A stretch of 64,000 bases of DNA from positions 30,122,155 through 30,186,154 of the forward strand of contig JAMXBB010000011.1 in assembly GCA_024138015.1 (NCBI GenBank). Direction: 5' to 3'. The position numbers and the translations under genes were made by a program. This document shows positions 11,132 to 23,560 of the stretch, piece after piece. The number at the start of each line of letters is the position of its first letter. The first letter of the stretch is position 1. Under the pieces are notes generated by a model. The model searched no databases. It was not told the DNA's origin and saw only the letters and a list, made by a program, of their open reading frames with translations. Origin of the DNA: Lumnitzera littorea (taxonomy: Eukaryota; Streptophyta; Magnoliopsida; Myrtales; Combretaceae).

Positions 11132-13634
11132 CTCAAAGCAATAGAGTTATAATAGTCCCGCTATGTAAACTATTCTAAGATAGAAGCCAATCTCACAGCC
11201 ACTATCTTAGACCTGATTTACATAAAGCGTCCATGACTAACCCGCTTTAAAATAAATAGTTCATAAATTAAACATATTATTTAATTATGTAATTATGAAA
11301 AATACATATTTACACTAAATAATTTAAGTATGTTTATAAGATTTAGTAGCCTAATCATAATCTACTTAAGTAATACATAAATTAATACTAAAAATTTTAA
11401 AGACAAAATCCAAACTTGAAAGTATAATTGCTCCTTGGGTTATTATCCTCTCTCTCCTAGGATCCAGTAGTTGCCAGCTTCAGGGCAATTATAAGCCGCT
11501 TCCTAGCTAGCTCCTGCAACAACATCTATAAGGATGTCAGCAATCAACAGCTCGGTAAGTTGGGACGAAAACTTAAAACTATACCTCAAACACAAACAAA
11601 GTTATCAATCAAATCAGTTAGATGCAATGCATGTATAAGCAAATGATATCGCACGACGTTATCTAACTCGTCGTGAAATTAAAGAAATTATACCTGCTCT
11701 AATTCGGGTTGAGAAGTTTCCATTTAATGCAACAACTCACGACTAAACCTAGACTTGTGCAATGGACACACCACTCTTCCTGCTACTACTTTCAAACCAT
11801 TACTTTCACCCTTGCTGTGACTTCCTCACCTATTACTTAGTTTAACTAAGGATGAAGAAGGGACCAATTATGCTATCCAGCACTATCCCTTTCGAAGGGG
11901 TTGGCATTTGGTCGAAGGACCCTATGTTTCCCCTAGTGGGTTGCAATGTAAGTCCGATTTATAATTTCAATTCATATATTTGATTAAATTTGGTTTATGG
12001 TGTTCAATCATTTGAAACAAATCAGATAAATACAAGCCAGAGCAGTAAATTAGAATCGCATCATCAAGCTCAGAAATAAGCACATACAAGCATACGGATA
12101 GTCAACTATCTAACAATCATATCTAAGTATAATCTCAAACCTCTAAGTACTACAAATTAGTTCTCCGAAATATAGTAATGTATTAATCCCAACTTACTTG
12201 GACTTCTCGATTGCTCACTTAAGATGTGACTCGCACAAGCCATCGTCGCTAATCCCTATAATACAAATGTTGTTTCAGTTTTCACATAACTATCATAAAT
12301 AGGTTTTGTTCTGAAATTCTTATTATTACCTTCAGTTTATGGTTGTATTATACCAAATTGTCCAGGTATTTAAGTCTTTTACAATTATTCTTGATTTAGA
12401 CTAAGTTCTGATTCAATTTCCGAATCAATTTCTAATTTAAGTTCTAATTCAATTTCTGAATATGATTTTATATGCAAACCCTATAAATTTGTTTTGACCC
12501 ATAATGTGAAGTTAATCACATTATTTTTTGTTATCCTAAATATCATATTTAATCCCTAATCAATATTTTAGTTCGTATAGTATATCCTATATCTTAACTT
12601 AACTACCGAGTTTGCTTCTAATATGAGAAAATTTTACATTTTTCATATAACTATCTAAATTTATATTGTCTACCAGATTTGTTATATATTAATATTATTA
12701 TGATATTATTTGATTTAATAGAATATTTCATATTTATAGTAATTCCAATTTCACATATTACTAAAATTACATATATTTACTACATAATACTCATAATAAT
12801 TACATCTAGCACCCTAAATGACACATTTATCATATTACTACATCAAATATTAACATTCTTAAATACCTAATTACACACTAAATCAGTAATTATCTATTTA
12901 ATTACCTAATTAGTCTAAAATCACCTATTTTATCCATCATCTTAAGGCCTAAAAATCATCTAGAATTTTCAAAAACCCATTTCTAAAAAAGGATTGCATA
13001 GCACTATTCTATATCATCTAAATAACCTACACAAAAATTTTGAGCTCAAAACTATACTCCTAAGGACATTTATTTCTAAATCGAATAAAGCTCGAGTTTG
13101 CAAGATTTTTTAAGGACAGTATATTTTCATATATATTAATTCATCAAAATAAAAATTTTCCTAAATCAACATACTTAAAAACCCCAAAATACCAAATTTC
13201 ATAATTTTCTACAACTATTTAATATTTTTAATAAAATAAATAAAATCGAAAGGAAAATCGAACTCATTGGCGTTGGTGGCTCCAACTACTATGGCCTTGT
13301 CAGCCAGTCTGGATGCTATCACCACAGCGTGGTGGTGGTGGTGGCCGTCCACTCCTAGGTTGCCGTTAGGTGCTGGTTATCTTCTAAGGCTTTAATTGCA
13401 TACTAATTTTCTAATTTTTTGTAAAATTATTCTCTCCTCTCTTATTGTTTGCTCCTTAATTTTTTTGAATCCTAAACTGACCAAATGAGGTTTTGATGGT
13501 GGGTTTTTGAATTTATAGGGTTGGTTTAGGGTTTTCATTAATTTCTCTCTTGACAAGTGGCCCTTATCCTCTTCCAATTTCACTTTTTGTTTAGCTAATT
13601 ATTATTGGTTAATTTTCTTCTTTAATTTTCAAGT
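11132..13634. other. AT-rich non-coding stretch, no gene seen
   Basis: No recognisable gene. Visible details: a short inverted repeat CTAAGATAG...CTATCTTAG near 11175-11211, a small hairpin ACGAC...GTCGT near 11655-11675, and a (GGT)n run at 13330-13344. The segment 13260-13620 is less AT-rich but has stops in all frames. Confidence 0.45.
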
Positions 13635-14090
13635 TGTCACGCCCCACTTCTAGACATTTCCTCATTTTTCCATATTTTTCTTTAATTATTTATGAATTTT
13701 CTTTAATTATTTAGTATTATTTTATCATATTTTGGGTATTTTAAGTAATTCTGCATATTTCTACCTACATGTAAATACATATATGATATAAATAAATACT
13801 CCTAAATATCATTTATGTTATTTTATGATTTTTTAGTGTGTATATAATTTATCTATATTGATTCATTAGCTATCGAAACTCGTTTTACGCGTTTTTGATA
13901 AATAATAGGCTATTTACATAAAATTCAATATTATAATAATTTATTAATTTATTTTTTATTTTTTTTAAATCTAAACTCATGAAATTACTTTTACTAATAT
14001 TTCTAACTTTGTTGTAAAATTTGAGCTATATCAAACAACTTGCTTGATTGCCTTAAATTTTAAGAATTGAATCCCGAATACCTGATTGTG
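13635..14090 (+). repeat. family G repeat, possible LTR 5' end
   Basis: Starts with TGTCACGCCCC, a style of terminus common at the 5' end of plant gypsy LTRs. Its right half (13930-14090) is shared with the first ~150 bases of the window, so it is a dispersed repeat. It contains TTTTACGCG and AT-rich blocks but no coding sequence. The right boundary is set by the D-family fragment that follows. Its nature as an LTR is an inference from the terminus only. Confidence 0.4.
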
Positions 14091-14103
14091 GGGTATACAA
14101 TAC

Positions 14104-14223
14104 GGCTGATTGATGTGTCATATCTAATTGGTAGCTGCCTAAATTTGCTAAACCCTATTTTGTTTTCTTTCATTCCCTTTCGTTGTAGTACTTCTCCATG
14201 TGTACAATCCCGAAGACACATCA
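14104..14223 (+). repeat. 3' end fragment of a family D LTR (copy 3)
   Basis: Matches the last ~120 bases of the solo LTR at 21722-22596: TGTGTCATATC, TGGTAGCT, TTTCGTTGTAGT, then CCCGAAGACACATCA at the end. It stops exactly where that LTR stops. No matching 5' part of the LTR lies beside it, so it is a truncated relic. Confidence 0.6.
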
Positions 14224-14236
14224 CTAACACTTTAAA

Positions 14237-17200
14237 TTTCTATCTTGTTCTTTAATGTTACTCTTATGGGCCCAAACAGGCTCTTTTCTTAAGTTTAAGT
14301 CTTTAAATTATTAGGGGGCCTGTAATGAATGTTTTAGATGTGCCCTTAAGTTTAGGTGGCCTCTTGAATATCTTATTTTAAACCTTTTAAGGTTGGGTCT
14401 AAATCTAGTCACACAACTATTAGGCCTTAATCTTAGGTCCTTTAAGGCTTTTTGGGTCCATCTTGCAATTTAAGGCCTTAAACTTAATCCTACTTGTCTT
14501 TTTAGGCTTAAATCATCCTTGACCCTAGGTTTAGTCCATTTTTCACAAGGTTACAAATCTAGTCATGATCATTACTATGGCTCTTAAAACCATTGGTAAG
14601 TCTTTATTCACTAACTAAGCTAATTTAGGGCCTTAACTCTTTATTACCCTACTTAATTTGGTTAATCAAGTCCTAAATCATACTTAGCACTAAATAATCA
14701 CGTCATTAAGTTAATATATCAAAATTTGCAAACTTGAACCTCTCAATTATGTGGCGTCTAAGATGGGGTTTTGGGGGTTTCCATTACACATCACATATAC
14801 TACATGTTTTAGTGCTTTTTCCTCTACCCTAGTTATGTTTTCTACTAACAAAAGTTGTGTATTTATCAAATATGAAGAAAATGCATTGGGAATACCCTAC
14901 GGAAGGTGGCGTCATGCACATAAAATAGGGGTTATGGGGTTCCTTTTGATGATTCATCACTAAAGCTTACTAGCTATTAACTTACACTACATGTTGATGT
15001 TAGTACTTAAACTATTTAGTCTAGTTCACGCATTATTCTAACCTAACTTTCAGTACTTTCCCTTAAAACACTATATAGAAATGTAAGGGTCTAAAATATA
15101 AAGAACTACCTTGAATCCTAAGGAAAAATTTCAAGTGGTCACTTACCAGAGTTGGGTGTGAATGGCCTCCTTTGAATGTGTGTACTGTGAGTTTTTGTGT
15201 GCATGTATGTATGTGTAGTAGGTTAGTTAGGTGTATGTAGGCGGCATGTGACTTAGTGTTTTGTGATTTGGCAGAGTGGTGGTGGTGGTGTTATATTGAT
15301 GTTTAGCAATGATGGGCGGCGTAAAGGGTGGCCAATGGTGGTTTTCTAGAAGGTGTTTTGGAGCTAGTTTTTTTAGAGAGATTTGTAAAGAGTGTTGTGT
15401 GAGGAAAATAAAAATGAGGGTAAGGGGGTGTATTTGGTCGGTACAATAGAGAGAGAGAGAGAGAAGGGGGTGGGGGTGTAACAATTTGGGGTAGAGATTA
15501 TATGGTCTCAAATGGTACTCTTGTGTCATGTTTATTTTTTGCCATTTTAAGTAATGTTTTGTCCCCTCAAATGACATTGTCCTTGATTACTTTAACTAAA
15601 CACATTGTCTTTTCTTCTTAATTGAACTTATCTTGTTGCTAATTAAGATGTAATGAAGCTTGGTTAGGGTTTAGGATGTAATTAAGGTGATTAATCGCAA
15701 TTTAGCCTAATTAAGCGTATTAAGCAAAATTAAGGAAATTCTATGGTACTTATGTCAAATTGCCATATCATTTGATATTTTGTTACTTTAATATTATTAA
15801 TTCCCAAGCTTCACATGTATCCATAGGGTTTCCCTAGGGTTCGATGTTTTTTTATAGTTAATTGACTCGCGTAAGTGCTCGAAACTTAGGGTTTTAGGTG
15901 ATTAGCAAATTCGATTACTTTTAATGATTGATCTAACCTTATGATTATGGTTTCTTTGTCATGTTAGGATATTTGGTCATTCAATTGGGGCTTAGCAATC
16001 TTTTTAGGGTTTTGTTATCTTTCTAGAGTTTCTCGAGTATTAGAGTTTTACTTGTATAGCTAGGGTTTTAAGGTCTTGTTTCCTCAAGAGTTTTGGCTTA
16101 ACATTTAGGGTTCGTTTCTTTTATTTTGGATTTCCATTATTATGTTTGAGTGGTTCCAAGGACTATCTAGAAACTTTCTTATCCAATTTTACTTTTAGTT
16201 ACTGAAAACTTGTAGGGTTTACAATTCATACCCCTAAACACAATTTGGATTGCATTATTATAAATAAGTGAGTCCAAAGAATTAAAAGACACATTCAATT
16301 TTGCAAAAGCTCAGATGAATCAAGAGTTAACGTTGCTTTTTCTCTCTAAATGCACATTTGCCATAGCACCATCTCTCGAAATTCTCTCACACTACATGGA
16401 AAATCAAGGCGTAATTCAAGTTCCAGTAGATCTTAGGACATGCATAGATTAGGAGAAAACCAAACTTTAGCTTCAACCCTTCTCCAGTCCATCGAATTGA
16501 AACATGGATTTCAACCCCCATTAGGACTTTGCTAACCACCACTCATTGTTGTTCTTAGATATAAATCATCACTAGCATTATGTTCCCCACATTTAAAAAG
16601 CCTAGCCCGATGCATCCTTATAGCTTCACGATCATAGGAGACACTTTAACGAAGCTCATGCAGCCGCTTTATCTCTCCCTCTCTCTCTCTCTTGCTCTCT
16701 CATTCACATGCATGGCATGTCTTAACTTGATTCCCATGGAGCTCCATTGACCTGTAATCAAACCGACTTAAACTTAAATGGTTGACCCATGCTTTGACCA
16801 ACATTGTTGATTGGTTAAGTTTTCCTAACTTTATTTTATTTATTGGTTTTATATATAAAAAGGGAAGATAAAACGAAAAAAAGAATAAATATATACATAA
16901 ATAAAAAATTCAAAACTTTTTGTAAAATGTTAATAAAGATTATTGTTCATTTCATTTATTTTCTTCTTTTAATATTGTTATAAAACTTAAGATGGGCACC
17001 ATTGTCTAGACTTCAAATGTTGCAGTTTAACTATAGCTTGAGGATAGTTAGGTCCTATATTAGATGTGCTTTAAAAGCGAAACCTATAAAAAAAAATAAA
17101 AAATGAAAAAGTAAAAAAAAGAAAGAGCTTTAGCCATGAAGAACAAAGATTTATCAAATTCAAAATGCAAGTCAGAGGATTTGTTAAAATTGTTTTGTCA

Positions 17201-17739
17201 CTAAGAAAAGGACCTTTCTTGAATAATTAAATCTTAACGGGCTATTTCTAAGTTAGGGTGCATCTTAGGTTTCTTGTTAAAATGAACAAATAAAACTTAA
17301 GTTTTCTTAAGTTTTTTATAAAATAAAGATCGATTGAATAATAACATAACATGATGGTTTTTTAAAAATGAAACTTGATAGTGAATTAAAGCTTTCTAAA
17401 AAAAGTTTTATTCTAACTAATGGATACTTAGGCAACTATGAAAAGAGAAAATATTTATTTTCCTAAAAATCCATAAAAATTGAAAAATGAAAAATAAAAA
17501 AAAAATCCATTGTTCTTAGTTGTGTTTCTTTTTATTTTGAATAAAAGAGGGAAATTTTAGAGTAAGGTCTCTCAATCATTTTTTTTAATGAAAAAACTAA
17601 TATGGCAATCTTAGGTTTTTAATGGTTTAGCCCCTAAACCCATATTTTATTTAGTTAACATTTCTAAAAATTATTTTTTTAAAATTTTGCAAACTAGTAG
17701 CTGAAATTAAGATTAATCTACTCAATTAGTGCTAATTTC
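14237..17739. other. non-coding stretch with microsatellites, no gene seen
   Basis: About 3.5 kb without a recognisable gene. Simple repeats: GT-rich and (GGT)n around 15220-15295, (GA)n at 15449-15464, and (CT)n at 16672-16692. The region 16830-17560 is A-rich and may be the body of an old Tat-like LTR whose end is recognisable at 17740-17875. Confidence 0.4.
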
Positions 17740-17875
17740 TCCATTTTCTAACTTAGGTTGATGATGACTTCAATTTTAAAAAATGTTTCAAAAAAATTAA
17801 GTTTTTCATTGATACTATTTTATATTAAGTGGATTGAGCTTAGTATATATTAAATTAAGAAAAAATAACCAAATT
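17740..17875 (+). repeat. 3' end of a decayed Tat/Ogre-like LTR
   Basis: The order of words CAATTTTAAAAAATGTTTC, then TTATATTAAGTGGATTGAGC, then TTAAATTAAG parallels the last ~150 bases of element C's left LTR (34525-34657). There the equivalents are CAATTTTTAAAAATATTTT, ATATGTTAAGCAAGTTGGGC and TTAAATTAAGG. No adjacent primer-binding site was recognised. Confidence 0.4.
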
Positions 17876-18002
17876 AAAGCTCAACATAAATGTTGACATG
17901 GGTATTGCTCTATATGCTATGATTAACAACATTAAGTCATCCAACCCTTTCTTTGTTACTTTAGCTAAGAAGGTACTAAAATTTTTTGAAGAATTTAGAG
18001 AA

Positions 18003-18202
18003 AGGGTGATAGGAATCAAACTCGAGGTCTCCTCACCCATGCTTAAGCTAGGGATTCGTGAGCATAGCACAAAGGATCATCCCCCTTTGATCAAGCTTAG
18101 AAGAAGGTGATAAGAATCAAACTCGAGGTCTCCTCACCCGTGCTTAAGCTAGGGACTTTGAGCATAGCACGATGGATCATCTCCCTCTGATCGAGCTTAG
18201 AA
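18003..18202. repeat. ~100-bp tandem duplication
   Basis: Two direct copies (18003-18102 and 18103-18202). They share GTGATA.GAATCAAACTCGAG, GTCTCCTCACCC.TGCTTAAG and the closing GATC.AGCTTAGAAG. They differ at a handful of mostly transition positions plus a one-base indel. No coding role. The unit contains GAATCAAACTCGAG, reminiscent of a reverse B-box, but no tRNA-like fold is evident. Confidence 0.88.
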
Positions 18203-19149
18203 GAGTCTTCCTTGCTTACTGGACCTGAGTTATTCGGTCTTTTGAGCTTAACCGTGCCCTTTTTTTTTGTGTTGTAGTTAGATGATGTTGATATCTGCCA
18301 ATTAGGCCTCAACTCAACCTACTCGGCCAACAACTCGACAAACCTAACCAATGGCTCAACTATTGTGTTTCTAAGCTTCTTGTACCTAGTAAACTACCAA
18401 CTTTCCCTTTTATTGACCTGCATTAGGACAACACATGTTAGACACCAGCATGACACATATACAGACCTCCCTTAGGCTCGACTAACTATTGACCTACCTT
18501 CAATTTAATCCAAGGCCATTATACCCTACCCAATTCCATCTCGACCAACAATGACACATTTCCCTAAGCTTTATCCACATTGTATTGTGTTGTTAGAATT
18601 TTTATTTTTTTTTTGTCTTTTCTTATTTTTGCCCCTTCTCTTTTGTACATTATGTTGGATCTTCCTTTAAAGGTAACATACCCCATTTTGTAATTGCCAT
18701 GTGTAAGGGCTCCCCTAAAGAAGGGGATATAAATACCCTCATTTGTATAGCCACATCATTATGTTATCACTAGTATAGTGAATATTCTTCATTTTATCTT
18801 CCATTGTTATTCTTAAGTTAGCTTTAACTACTAAATCCAACTCAAGCTCTTATCAGCCCCTTTAGCAAAGATTGTGACGAACAACCTTAATCATCACTTT
18901 GTGAATCATATCAAAGTAGTGGATTATGTTTATGTGGTGTTCATTTGGTGCATAATATCCATGCAAGTAGCTTACGAGTTAACTAACCCTCACTGAACCT
19001 GTTGTTATTTCAACTATAGCTAGTTAGACTCACCCTTGATATAGCCACGCTTATTAGCTCTTATTGTAGCATATTAGAGCTTTGGTGTTCATCTAAGTTG
19101 AAGACATACTAAAGGCCCAATGTAAGTCCAACCAAGCCAGGTCGAACTA
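18203..19149 (+). repeat. possible LTR promoter region upstream of gag relic
   Basis: Contains a strong TATA motif (GATATAAATACC, TATA at 18728-18736). Downstream words (GTGGTGTTCATTTGGTGCATAAT) resemble the R/U5 parts of the other LTRs in this window, which carry ...TTCATTGGTGAGTCA... It lies immediately before a gag relic in the same orientation, so a 5' LTR is plausible. Boundaries and a partner LTR were not found. Confidence 0.3.
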
Positions 19150-19625
19150 AACAAAAGATAAGGACTACGACTTAGTCAAGGATCACCTTAGTCTTAAAGA
19201 TGAAAGGGGTTCATCTTATGATAGAGACGGAGGGTGGAGTAAGAACACAATACCCTCTTACTAAGACCATAACTCCCCTCAATAGACCCTAAGGGCAAAT
19301 CCTTTTGGAGATAAAGAACAAAGGTATCTTTCCCTAGCACAAGAAGATGAAAGGCAACCCCTTTAAGCATGATCCAAATAGGTATTCTGACTTCTATAGG
19401 GATAAGGGGCAAGATACTAATAAATGTTGCACGTTGAAGAATGTTATTAGGAACGACTAGTAAAAGAGGAGGGGTACCTTAGCCAATACAATCACACTAA
19501 GTAGTAAGGTTGTTATGTAACCTCTAATGCTAACAATAATAAGAAAGCCCTTCATTGTGTTATTGATTATGCCATGATTCAAAATCATTTGTAATCAACG
19601 AATTGTTAATGAAAATATAATCCTT
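19150..19625 (+). pseudogene. degenerate Ty3/gypsy gag, C-terminal region
   Basis: Conceptual translation gives HDPNRYSDFYRDKGQDTNKC followed by CTLKNVI. This is the recognisable equivalent of the plant gypsy gag motif (x-x-K-Y-C-x-F-H-x-D-x-G-H-D-T-x-x-C-x-x-L-K-x-x-I). An acidic/basic linker (DERGSSYDRDGGWSKN) lies ~60 codons upstream and is also typical. Key positions have changed (for example YSDFYRDKGQ for YCxFHxDxGH) and stops interrupt the frame. The relic continues to ~19620. The 52-bp tandem array follows ~140 bases later. Confidence 0.55.
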
Positions 19626-19766
19626 TTAAATCTCTTTTTCCTCTTCATCGAGAATTCACAATATTATGTTTGCACCATGCACTTGACCTTCATTAAGCTT
19701 AGCCTCATCCAAGGCAATTGGCTTGCAGTCTTACCTATTCCAAGGGTAAACAAACAACATGCTCAA

Positions 19767-19974
19767 AGACTACCTCCATATGACCAAAGCATCAAGCCTC
19801 TTCAAGTCCCATATTCTAAGACCACCTTTAGGTGACCAAAGCATATGACCTCTTCAAGTCCTCTACTCTAAGACCACCTCTGAGTGATCACAGCATCTAA
19901 TCTTTTTTGGTCTTGCACTCTAAGACCATCCTTAGGTTAATAAAGCAATCAACCTCTTCGAGTCATGTCGATAG
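19767..19974. repeat. 52-bp minisatellite, four tandem units
   Basis: Units start at 19767, 19819, 19871 and 19923, each 52 bases. The common core is AGACCACCTTTAGGTGACC, then AAAGCAT, then CCTCTTCAAGTC. Units differ mainly by transitions. It lies downstream of a gag relic and may belong to a 3' UTR-type array of an old retrotransposon, similar in kind to the array in element C. Confidence 0.9.
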
Positions 19975-20639
19975 TTATCCAAAACCTTAAAAATTAGGAT
20001 ACCATCAGCCAACCAGACTAAGGTCTAAAATTTGAGGTACACCCGACAAGGCATCTTGTCCCCAGTCACTATGGTTTAAAGATGAGTCAACCATTATTTG
20101 ATCTAACTAAAATGATCTCTTCCTCAAGTTACTTACAACCTCCTGTTAATCCAACCACAATCCACTTTTGTCTAATAGACTTCCCTCAAGTGAAAGCCTG
20201 GTAATGATCCACTTTAGTCTAATAAGCCGCCCTTACTAAATGTTTGCCTATGATTAGCTTCGATCCAACGAACTCCCTGTTATGCATATTTGATCACAAT
20301 TTGCGATCAAAGCTACACTTTTAAGCATTACGGGTTGTAACCATGAAAAATAGTACTAAAGTCAAGGAAGTGACAAAAGGGTATTACAATTACACACAAA
20401 CATAAGAAAAAGAACAACTAGACAATCAAGTGCAAAAAAGAACTCAAAGCACCTTCAACAAAACAGTAATGCATCAATAGCTAAAGAGCATAAATACTTA
20501 GATAAGATTTCACTTTCATTTTACTAACTAGCTAAAACTTACAAATTTTCAAGCCGACATCCTGACCTCTACTATACAAAAATCAATTAAAGATGAATAA
20601 ACAAAGTAAAAGAACAAAGGGTCGTCCTTCATTTCTTGG
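19975..20639. other. non-coding, no gene seen
   Basis: No open frame of interest. The phrase ATCCACTTTTGTCTAATAGA is partly repeated (about 20160 and 20208), suggesting further decayed tandem structure. Confidence 0.4.
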
Positions 20640-23560
20640 GAACTTAGGGCTCTTGAATATATAACTCATCTAACCTAAATCCAAAGGAAGTGGTAGGCAT
20701 TGCTATGAAACCTTTTAACATGATCTGCTCTGGATGCTTTGACACTTCAAAAGGAGAAGAGCTAGGCATGGGAGGAGTGTCGGTAGAAGTATTGGTTTAG
20801 ATAAGGCTTCCCCAATAAACATGATCAATCTCATACACTATATCGATGCCTTCTTAACAAACCGTCTCTGGGTCTTCCACATCTACAAGGATAGTATCAA
20901 GATAGGCTTAGAAGTGAAGGTCAAGATTAAGATGTTGCTTCCTAACCTCTTCTATCGCTGCTATGGTCAACTTCATAAATACCCTTCATAGAAGTTCATC
21001 GAGCTATCCAAAATCTTTTTAAAGACGTTATGATAAATGTCTTTAGGGATCTCATCACCTTTGTCCATTAATTTGCTTGTCTATACCTAATGGCATCCCA
21101 ACTCTTCCTCCAATCAATGACTGATTGCCTTGAGCTCTCTTCTATCCCTTTTACAGCACTCCATAGCAATCTTCATCATGGTGAATTTGCCTTACACATA
21201 TATCAGCTTAATCTCTATGTTCGATAACTTGGACTGAAGGCCCTCCACCTCCTCTTCTAGCTCTCTATTATGCTACATGGTAGCTAAGAATTGCCTTTGG
21301 AGGTCAGTAATCCTTTTAACCCCTTAATCCATTTGTTCTTGCAAATACTTTGCCTCAACTTAAGCCTTTTTCAATCAATCGTCAACTTTTATACCCCTCT
21401 ACAAAGCCTTCTCCTTGCTTGTCTCATATTATTATCTACATCATGTGCCTTCTGCAACAAAACATTAACTTTTGAGTGCCATTAGTCATTCCTTCTATAT
21501 ATAGTGTCATGTTTAGTAGCAACATGTAGTACCTTCTATAAATCAACCCTTTACAAGTTAAACATTTTGATAACGTGCAAACTTGTCTATAATGATAGTG
21601 AAGAAGTCACCAACGTTGTAATGTTACAATCAAGATGTTAAGTTCATCTCATAAGGATGCTTACATCGTATAACTTCTCATAAATTAGATCTTCATATCA
21701 ATTAGGGGTCAAGTCCCTTGTTGATAAGAATCAACCCCCTGAACCGATCACATGTAGTCGAGCTAAAGAACTCCAGGGACTCACTCGAAGAATATTATCT
21801 TGGAGCCCCATCCAAGACTAGAATTCCTACCCTGACCTCTATGTTTCCCATTATTGCTGACCTGACTACCGAGCTGTTACATACACTAAACCTATCAAAC
21901 AGTTATGCCATGATGTAACAATAGAGTAAAGAACCTCCAAAGACTATCCAAGTTAAGTTCCCAAGCCACCCACCAACATTTGACCCTAGCCCAAGTTGAG
22001 TACTCACTAGTAAATGACTGACAAAGCTTTGATCTAATCCAAATTAGTTCACCCCTTAACTGCAAAGTCCCTTTTTCCTTCATTTCATCCAATTTGTACT
22101 ACAATTCAGAACGGCTAACCACCATGTGATATGTATCTTCTAGCACGATATTCTAGAAGGATTCTTTACTTTTCCGTACAAAATATTCTTTATCTCCTTT
22201 GCCCTTTTTAGTATATTTTATATATCCTATTTGTAGAATATCTTTTTGTCTTTTCATATATGTAAAGCAACCCTAGTGGGATAAGTATATAAAACCCCAC
22301 TTAATGTACACAGACAATAACTTCATTATCATAATTTATATAAGTTTTCCTTTGAGCAACCATAATGTTCTCATTACCTTTCAACTCTTATTTATTCCTT
22401 TTAGTAAGAAGTAATGACGAGTGACCTTTCAGTTTAAACCAATAAGTCATATATGACGAATTGTAAGCTAAATAGGATCAATTGGTGTGTCATATCCAGT
22501 TGATAGCTACTTGGACTTTGGTAGCTTTTCTTTATTTCCTTTTGTTCTCTCTTCGTTGTAGTGTTTCTCTACGTATCTGACCCCGAAGACACATCACTTG
22601 CGGTCTCCTCAATCATAGGCTTGCTTTTGTGCAGGGTGAGCCCCTTAATTCGCTCATCGTACACTTCACAAACCTCAACATTTCACTTAGGATAGGATAT
22701 TAACCTTTGAGCTTTAAGGGTGGGAATGTAAGATAAGCACCATGAAGCATTGACATTTTTAGGCCTCTTCCCCTTCAGCTCAACTAAGTTATGCTTCTCC
22801 TTCCTTTGGCATATATTCTAGAAGGATTGTCCCTACTTATGTTAATGATATCTTCCTTACAAGTTGTTTTGGAGCGTTGCTGGACTTTATGATTGATTAG
22901 GCACTTCTTCATTTGCCTAGAGTTCTAATCCACTATTGGCTTCAGTTTCAACTTAAGGTTTGAACTATAATCTTCATTGGGATATCTAAACTTAGTTCCT
23001 TTAAGCTCATTAGTAACCACTATCTTTTCCATTGAAGGTGATGGCACCTTTTTCTAAGCTCAAACATCCCTACCTCCCATGGCCTTAGTAGTCCTCATGC
23101 TAGCTACTTTAAAGATAGAAATATCAATTTTTCTTAACCTTATAAAGCGAACAATACAAAATTAGAAAAGTAATAACGGGATAAAGAACAACAAGGCACC
23201 ATACCAAGCATGAGCCATCAAAAGATCTCATTCCCCCAGCTTTATTAAATGAGCATCATCCCTGTAACAAGAAGACCTCAACATGGCGAAAAGTCCTAGG
23301 TGCCTCTAGGGCTCCGCCTTCCTTCTTCATCTCCCTTTCATCATGAATAGATTATATGCTAAGGAACTAGTGTACCTCTTTCTCTATGTTAAAAGGTTAC
23401 CCCCCTTTTTTAAACTTATAATGCACTTGGTTGCCTCATTGTCATATACTATCAGAGTAATGATGCTCATCATAATCAGCTTCGCCCATTGTGTCCAAAA
23501 GTCACCTCAACTTTTGATTCAAACATGAAAAACTTCTCCTTCCAGCTATGGATGGGTGAA
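20640..23560 (-). pseudogene. decayed gypsy-type coiled-coil ORF, split by a solo LTR
   Basis: On the minus strand, ~23400-23560 translates to WKEKFFMFESKVEV.., resembling the G-W-K-x-K-F-F segment of the plant 'putative gypsy type transposase' (PF04195-like) family. Further along the minus strand, ~21480-20800 gives a charged, coiled-coil-like stretch (HSKVNVLLQKAHDVDNN and a long K/R/E-rich run), as in the C-terminal half of that family. The two parts are separated by a family D solo LTR (21722-22596). Many stops and frameshifts are present. The family name is an inference from motif style; I cannot confirm it without a profile search. Confidence 0.35.
21722..22596 (+). mobile_element. solo LTR of family D (copy 2), 875 bp
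   Basis: Begins TGATAAGAATCAACCCCC and ends GAAGACACATCA (canonical TG...CA). It is flanked by CTTGT (21717-21721) and CTTGC (22597-22601), a 5-bp target duplication with one C/T transition. It contains a TATA region (AGTATATAAAACC near 22285). Copy 1 (8525-11131) and copy 3 (14104-14223) belong to the same family. The first 13 bases are almost the same as those of element B's LTR (TGATAGGAATCAA), so D and B are probably related families. No internal region is present. Confidence 0.85.

Noticed and set aside
13630..14240. Reading 13635-14223 as one complete LTR
   Set aside because: The right 120 bases are the end of a D-family LTR, whereas the left part is shared with the start of the window; they are two different repeats side by side.
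15227..15577. 116-codon open frame on the minus strand
   Set aside because: The product is low-complexity (His/Pro/Thr/Leu runs) from GT- and GA-rich repeats; no homology features or splice signals.
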